Of a stretch of 64,000 nt of DNA, positions 60,197 to 64,000 are shown in pieces. This DNA is from Desulfatibacillum sp. (GTDB lineage: Bacteria > Desulfobacterota > Desulfobacteria > Desulfobacterales > Desulfatibacillaceae): contig JAEINP010000001.1 of assembly GCA_016342355.1 (NCBI GenBank), positions 124,001-188,000 of the forward strand, written 5' to 3'. Position 1 is the first letter of the stretch, and each line of letters starts with the position of its first letter. The notes under the pieces are model-generated. The model searched no databases and was not told the DNA's origin. It worked only from the letters and a program-made list of their open reading frames with translations. The translations under genes and the position numbers were made by a program.

Positions 60197-60646
60197 CTAT
60201 CCATCCAGGGCAAACTCGAATTCCCCGGCCTTTTTCTTCAAAATACCTGACAGTTCATCCTTGTGTTGGCCCAGTCCCGGTATGGCGATCTCGCGCATTT
60301 GCCCGTCGTTTTCTTGTATGACCAGCCTGAAATCATTTTCTGCGTCTTTAATGCAAATGGACTCAACGGTTCCAAACCGAATTCGGTGTCTTTTTTTCTT
60401 TCCGGTCTTCCATTTTATGGAATCCACATCAATTAAGAGCGAGGGAGAATTGCGGCGGATTTTTTCATAAAGCAGAGCTGTCAGGCCGTACAAAACCAGG
60501 GGGAAAACAACAATGAGCGCAAACACGCCTTTTTGAAGGCAATACATCAGGGCCAGCATGAAAAGCATGGAATTAAAGGCGAACAAAAACAACCATAAGG
60601 CTGGGTTGCTGCGGATATATCTGAACTCCACAACGCGAATTTTCAT
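60197..60646 (-). CDS. Two-helix membrane protein with PH-like domain
   Basis: A 149-residue protein starting MKIRVVEFRYIRSNPALWL; the start at 60646 has GGAG 7 bases upstream. Two N-terminal helices (LFLFAFNSMLFMLALMYCL; ALIVVFPLVLYGLTALLY) are followed by a soluble part with strands LLIDVDSIKWKTGKKKRHRI and VESICIKDAENDFRLVI, like the small PH-like domains of some bacterial membrane proteins. It precedes the ChbG/HpnK gene. Confidence 0.65.
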   Translation of the reverse strand: MKIRVVEFRYIRSNPALWLFLFAFNSMLFMLALMYCLQKGVFALIVVFPLVLYGLTALLYEKIRRNSPSLLIDVDSIKWKTGKKKRHRIRFGTVESICIKDAENDFRLVIQENDGQMREIAIPGLGQHKDELSGILKKKAGEFEFALDG

Positions 60647-60707
60647 AGAAAAACTCCGTACGCAATCCGGCATTTACAAGGTTAACTCCTTGTAAGGCGG
60701 AGGGTGT

Positions 60708-61322
60708 CTATGTGATGTCCAGGGAACGCTTTCCTGTTTTCTTCTGGACCTTGCCCAAGAAGGCGTAAAGGCCTGCCGGGGGTTTGACAGGCCTTCCTAA
60801 AAGCCTGTGGCTCATGAATTCCAGAACAAAACCGCATTGGCCCAAGGCATCCATGTAAGCGAATTCTATTTTATAGGGCCCCTTCTTTATACGGCCACGA
60901 ACCCACAACGGGCAACCAGAGGCAGTTAGCCTTTCTGCTGCCTCATCCACATCCGGGACCAGGAAAGCCAAATGGTGAACTACGATCCTCCCTTTTGGAT
61001 CCAGGGCGCGGCGGTAGAAATCGGACCCCTCCCCGGGCTCCAGAAGCTCCAACTCCTTACCCTGATACAAGGAACTGCCCAATTTACCACTGAAATTCCG
61101 GTCTTTGCCATTTTCCGTCCACATATCCACAGGCCCACTGGCCAGGAAAAAAGGCTTGACCCCTTTTTGCTCAAGTCGCCTGGAAGCAGCCTCGGCGTCA
61201 GGCACTATAAGGCCAAGCTGATGCACCGGGCCCAACTTCATTTCCTGTACAAAAGGGTGTCCCAGAGCATCCACTGCCCTGGCAAAATCGTCATGGAGCA
61301 ACAAGTCCTCCAAGTAAACCAT
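60708..61322 (-). CDS. VOC family protein (glyoxalase/epimerase type)
   Basis: A 204-residue protein with two beta-alpha-beta-beta-beta halves: GPVHQLGLIVPDAEAASRRL in the first and VVHHLAFLVPDVDEAAERLT in the second. Metal ligand candidates are the His in each of these blocks and Glu residues in ELELLEPG and VLEFMSHRL. The overall length is close to methylmalonyl-CoA epimerase, but the N-terminal extension differs. Function unknown. Confidence 0.8.
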   Translation of the reverse strand: MVYLEDLLLHDDFARAVDALGHPFVQEMKLGPVHQLGLIVPDAEAASRRLEQKGVKPFFLASGPVDMWTENGKDRNFSGKLGSSLYQGKELELLEPGEGSDFYRRALDPKGRIVVHHLAFLVPDVDEAAERLTASGCPLWVRGRIKKGPYKIEFAYMDALGQCGFVLEFMSHRLLGRPVKPPAGLYAFLGKVQKKTGKRSLDIT

Positions 61323-61754
61323 AATGCCTCCGCCTTATTTTAGTTTCCCCCCCAAGGGGCAGTTGTATTTTCTTATGTCATACAAGGCTATGCTCCACGG
61401 AATCAAGGCAATTTTCCAGCCCAGAGGTAATTCTCATGGAGTGTGATACAAAAATTGGCTCTGGGGGGATGAAATGGCAAAGAGTCCGGGTTAAAAGGGC
61501 CATAACTTGCGCATTTTATCCTGATATTCAGGATTGTGTCCTGTTTGGTTGGAATGGTTTCATACCGAAGTATGTAAATTGATATAATATGCTGGAAATA
61601 TATTATTTTCAGATCGTATAGAATTGATGCAGTTGTGGCGATACCGGGGGAGGATAGGGTTTGAGATAAACACAGAATAGAACAGTAGGAATTAGCATTC
61701 CAGATAAGGGGGCGTGGGACGTGAAAAAGCCTGAATATAATATACTTTCTGGTA
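61323..61754. other. Intergenic, no supported gene
   Basis: AT-rich with no convincing frame. One leftward frame of 129 codons here lacks a ribosome site and reads as non-coding sequence. Confidence 0.45.
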
Positions 61755-61789
61755 TAAAAAAAGCCACCCTTTTCAGGGCGGCTTTTTTT
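61755..61789 (-). terminator. Strong terminator hairpin
   Basis: AAAAAAGCC-CCCT pairs with AGGG-GGCTTTTTT through a 4-base loop, with one mismatch and T/A runs on both sides. It ends the possible structured RNA just right of it on the minus strand. Confidence 0.85.
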
Positions 61790-61990
61790 CATCTTGTCCT
61801 GGCATCCAGGATTTTAATGAGGGTGACGGGGCGAGGGTCCCTGCAATGTCTTTCCAGGGAGGGTGGAGGGGGGGGTACACTGAAAACACAGTAGCATTGG
61901 ACCCTCATCAAACCGGTTGCCCTGACTGGAGGCCTTGGATCCAGTCGGGTGGGCGGTCGGTTCTTGCCCGCGTCGCCATCTGGGTTACAT
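61790..61990 (-). ncRNA. Possible structured RNA, about 200 bases
   Basis: Read leftward, this stretch folds into several stems: GCGGGCA with TGCCCGC-like bases near its 5' end, GACTGGA/TCCAGTC, a long pair GAGGGTCC...GGGACCCTC, and TCCTGG/CCAGGA with a 3-base loop. It stops in a strong terminator. A leftward frame of 70 codons overlaps it but looks unlike a protein (Pro-rich stretch from a C-run). The call is from base pairing only; I could not match it to 6S, SRP, RNase P or a riboswitch. Confidence 0.4.
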
Positions 61991-62263
61991 AGTAAGCACA
62001 ATTTGTGCCAATAGCAACAAAAAAGTTAAGAATTTTTTACAAGCGGCCCAAAGCTCCTGTTCTCCGCCTTTGTGCAGGAAAAAGACTCCATGGGGCCAGC
62101 CAATTCCGCTTATGCCGATTTCAATCCTAAACCCCAGGTGTCAATTATTAAGGAGGTCTGACTAAATCTTTGACGCCTGCTCTTGCGACAAACAGGCTGG
62201 ACCTCTTCGAAATAACTGGGGAACCTTGCTGGTTCCCTTTAAAAAGCCTGAGCTTGATTCATA
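61991..62263. other. Intergenic, no supported gene
   Basis: AT-rich near 62010-62040, which could hold the promoter of the RNA candidate on the minus strand. An AAGGAGG at about 62150 on the plus strand has no start codon at the right distance. Confidence 0.4.
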
Positions 62264-62305
62264 AAAAAAAGGCCCCGCAAAAAAAGCAGGACCCTTTTTA
62301 ATAAA
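62264..62305. terminator. Bidirectional terminator-like hairpin
   Basis: AAAAAGG with CCCTTTTT flanks an inner pair and an A-rich loop, 65 bases past the stop of the PxxKW gene on the minus strand. Pairing is imperfect in the middle. Confidence 0.6.
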
Positions 62306-62369
62306 TTCGTAACTCTACCCGAGGGCTTTGAAAGATTCGTAACGCACCCGGGAATACAGCGATTGAATC

Positions 62370-62645
62370 TTAGTGCCCGCCGCGCTTGGAAGCCTTCAAC
62401 GGGTTGATCTTCACGCCTTCCGCCGTTTCTCGTACCACATGGGTGGCCAGATTGCAGTTGCCATTTTTCCACTTTACGCTCGGTTCCGGGCACGAAGTGC
62501 AGTACCAACCGCTCTCCAGTTCCAAAACCCGGGTGCATCCCGTGCATTGTTCTGCTAATGTTTGGCAGGCGCCTCCGCGGTAGGAGCAACCCTTCTTGGT
62601 CATAAAAGCACATTCTTGGCCGTTTTTGATGGTGGTGCAAAGCAT
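62370..62645 (-). CDS. PxxKW family cysteine-rich protein
   Basis: A 91-residue protein starting MLCTTIKNGQECAFMTKKGC. It has about ten Cys (C-x8-C, C-x5-C patterns in GCSYRGGACQTLAEQCTGC and WYCTSCPEP) and the naming motif PSVKW followed by NGNCNLATH. The family is common in Desulfobacterota and may bind Fe-S or Zn. GGGGG lies upstream of the ATG. Confidence 0.85.
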   Translation of the reverse strand: MLCTTIKNGQECAFMTKKGCSYRGGACQTLAEQCTGCTRVLELESGWYCTSCPEPSVKWKNGNCNLATHVVRETAEGVKINPLKASKRGGH

Positions 62646-62978
62646 AGGTGTAATTCCCCCTTGCAAATAAATTTAGTTCAAACCCGTTCGCCTGGGTCTG
62701 TATAATGATCGGACAAAAGAAAAGCCAGCTTTAAGCAAAAAAGCCGGCAACTGTTTTGCTGCGCGAAAAAAAAGAACGCGACGTACGCAAGCGCACTTTT
62801 ACCCACGTACCAAAGGCAGTCTAAAATAGGGCCAATCTTCTCCCTTGTCAAGGAAAAATGTCGCCCACCCAAATCCGCGTCAAATCGACCAGGGATTCAC
62901 CCATGCCAATTTTCCATGGTCTCAAGCCATGCATCTTTTGTTCAGCTACCACCAATATAGTCCTTTATGGGATCTCAA

Positions 62979-63764
62979 TCAACCTTTTTGCGCAAGCCAA
63001 ACTCGTAGCCAAAGTTCCGCGCCCTCATCCATGTCAGGACCCACACCAGACCCGGGACCACCCATGCCGCTTGCCGGACCACCCATACCGCCTGCCGGAG
63101 CACCCATACCGCGTCCAGGACCGCCCATGTCCACCCTGACAAGAGTCTGAATCCCCATGCCCATCGGCCCATTATTGTCCAAACCGCCCAGGCGCTGAAG
63201 GCTGATGCGTCCCTCGTAAACAAATAAGCCATCCTTAAGGCCTATGCGCACCTGGATATCCTCCAGGGTCTCGGCGTCATGCAAGTCCATCAGCCGCTTC
63301 TGGCCCTTTTCCGGGCCTAAGATTTCCACTTTCGCGGGCAAGGCGCTGGCAGACGGATTCTGCGGGAAATCACCTTGGACAGACCCCATGGCCCCCTTTG
63401 CGCCGCCCACCTTGCGTCCCCTATTTTGTGGAGGGATTATCCAGCCTGCAGGATAGCGTACTCCGAATACTTTGTCCTTTCCGCCGTCAGGATCAAACCA
63501 CAACGTCAGACCAGACCCTATGGCCTGATCTGCAAAAGATCGGCTCCGGGATGACACCCGAACATACAGGTGCAGATCATCATTGTGTGCGCCCACCATG
63601 ATCCGGTTTTTCTCGTCGTAATGAAGCAGGCAACTTTGCCATTCCTGATCCTGGCCGTCCACATTCACTTCCCTGTCCAGCCACAGGCTTTGCATTTTTG
63701 GCGCGGCGCAGCCGAGCAAGCACAGGCCAAGGAGCAGGCCTGCCACTAAAAAAAGTTTTTTCAT
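62979..63764 (-). CDS. Lipoprotein with DOMON/CBM9-like domain and glycine-rich repeat tail
   Basis: A 261-residue protein. The start at 63764 gives a lipoprotein signal (FLVAGLLLGLCLLGCAAPK). The middle has WLDREVNVDGQDQEWQSC and LHLYVRVSSRSRSFADQAIG and GLTLWFDPDGGKDKVFGVRY, typical of carbohydrate-binding CBM9/DOMON-like sandwiches. The tail is a run of 7-residue repeats (MGGPASG-type), then a short end (DEGAELWLRVWLAQKG). Function unknown; probably outer-membrane linked. Confidence 0.7.
   Translation of the reverse strand: MKKLFLVAGLLLGLCLLGCAAPKMQSLWLDREVNVDGQDQEWQSCLLHYDEKNRIMVGAHNDDLHLYVRVSSRSRSFADQAIGSGLTLWFDPDGGKDKVFGVRYPAGWIIPPQNRGRKVGGAKGAMGSVQGDFPQNPSASALPAKVEILGPEKGQKRLMDLHDAETLEDIQVRIGLKDGLFVYEGRISLQRLGGLDNNGPMGMGIQTLVRVDMGGPGRGMGAPAGGMGGPASGMGGPGSGVGPDMDEGAELWLRVWLAQKG
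63055..63132. repeat. 21-base tandem repeat coding for MGGPxxG units
   Basis: Three full 21-base units and a partial fourth (63055, 63076, 63097 and 63118 on) with a few differences, each reading GGACCACCCAT-type on the plus strand. They encode the Gly/Pro heptads in the lipoprotein tail. Copy number is likely to vary between strains. Confidence 0.85.
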
Positions 63765-63932
63765 GATTTGGTTTATCCGCAATAAATGATTGGTAATTGC
63801 CGCCTGGGCCGAGCTTCCTATTAATCCTGTCATCTCAGGTCGGAAATTTACGGAATTGGGTTACAATAGAATGGAAAAATTCGGGGTAACCTTATAGACT
63901 TTGCTTTCGGAAAATTTTTTTGGAAAAACAAA

Positions 63933-64000
63933 TCACGGTAGGTCGGACAAAGCCTTCAGGATTAGAATGCTTTCCTCCACACCGGTTTTTCCGTCCCCGT
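63933..64000 (-). CDS. Truncated CDS, C-terminal 22 residues, dockerin/EF-hand-like
   Basis: The leftward frame that enters from the right edge reads GDGKTGVEESILILKALSDL and one more residue, then stops. The GDGK-x-G-x-EE-x-I pattern is the last calcium-binding loop and helix seen at the ends of many exported proteins in this phylum. The rest of the gene lies outside the window. Confidence 0.5.
   Translation of the reverse strand, partial: GDGKTGVEESILILKALSDLP

Noticed and set aside
61403-61792. A 129-codon minus-strand frame in the gap at 61.4-61.8 kb
   Set aside because: No ribosome site, low-quality composition, and it runs into the terminator hairpin.
63055-63132. CRISPR-like array
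   Set aside because: The repeats are adjacent 21-base units without spacers and encode Gly/Pro heptads in a lipoprotein.

Overview
The window comes from an anaerobic, sulfate-reducing bacterium of the Desulfobacterota (former Deltaproteobacteria). It carries dsrA-dsrB-dsrD with a dsrN-type amidotransferase, a siroheme decarboxylase (ahbB) of the alternative heme pathway, and many TRAP-type, radical SAM and cysteine-cluster proteins typical of that group. A Desulfatibacillum-like genome is my best guess; this is an inference that I could not test. Most of the window is ordinary chromosome. I see no tRNA, rRNA, CRISPR array, integrase or intact insertion sequence. The only clearly decayed stretch is about 31.6-33.4 kb.

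Layout. 0-2.1 kb: a truncated gene, a STAS-like protein and a GAF-adenylate cyclase, all on the minus strand. 2.5-4.3 kb: a large secreted repeat protein. 4.8-9.2 kb: an unusual pair, a DctP-type binding protein next to an RND/MMPL exporter fused to a cNMP-binding domain and a degenerate GGDEF domain. 9.5-14.2 kb: a lipoprotein, a Gp37/68-type radical SAM protein, azlCD, a gamma-carbonic anhydrase and an orphan cheD. 14.4-20.9 kb: leftward housekeeping run ftsH-folP-ybbR-coaX (cdaA is absent), then tilS and a DUF3568 lipoprotein. 21-31.6 kb: small unknowns, ahbB, an EF-hand-like protein, a flippase, a DUF1848 protein, a TatT-like TPR protein overlapping asnS, an MBL hydrolase, a nitrilase and crcB-DUF190. 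31.6-33.4 kb: hairpins, remnants of a family A DNA polymerase and a tiny conserved basic protein. 33.4-44.3 kb: penicillin acylase, higB with a higA-metallopeptidase fusion, gltX, a DUF1156 methylase, and a GMC oxidoreductase with a second TatT-like protein.

44.3-52.4 kb: leftward cluster ykgJ-like, DUF, prmA, TPR, kinase-like protein, dsrA, dsrB, dsrD, dsrN. Strong hairpins sit in the dsrB-dsrD and dsrD-dsrN gaps. 52.7-56.8 kb: an F-type ATP synthase FO operon, atpZ-atpI-atpB-c4-atpE-atpF'-atpF, closed by a strong terminator and with no F1 genes. Its most striking member is a 325-residue protein made of four fused c-subunit hairpins. Hairpins 1 and 4 keep a two-carboxylate (Na+-type) ion site; hairpins 2 and 3 have Gln in place of the essential Glu. 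A normal 82-residue c subunit with the same two-carboxylate site follows. This suggests a mixed rotor ring with fewer ion sites than hairpins and is the best candidate for a new system here.

56.9-64 kb: a GNAT protein, a radical SAM/ChbG-HpnK pair, a PH-like membrane protein, a VOC protein, a possible structured RNA with its own terminator, a PxxKW cysteine-rich protein, a glycine-repeat lipoprotein, and the cut-off tail of a dockerin/EF-hand-type protein at the right edge.
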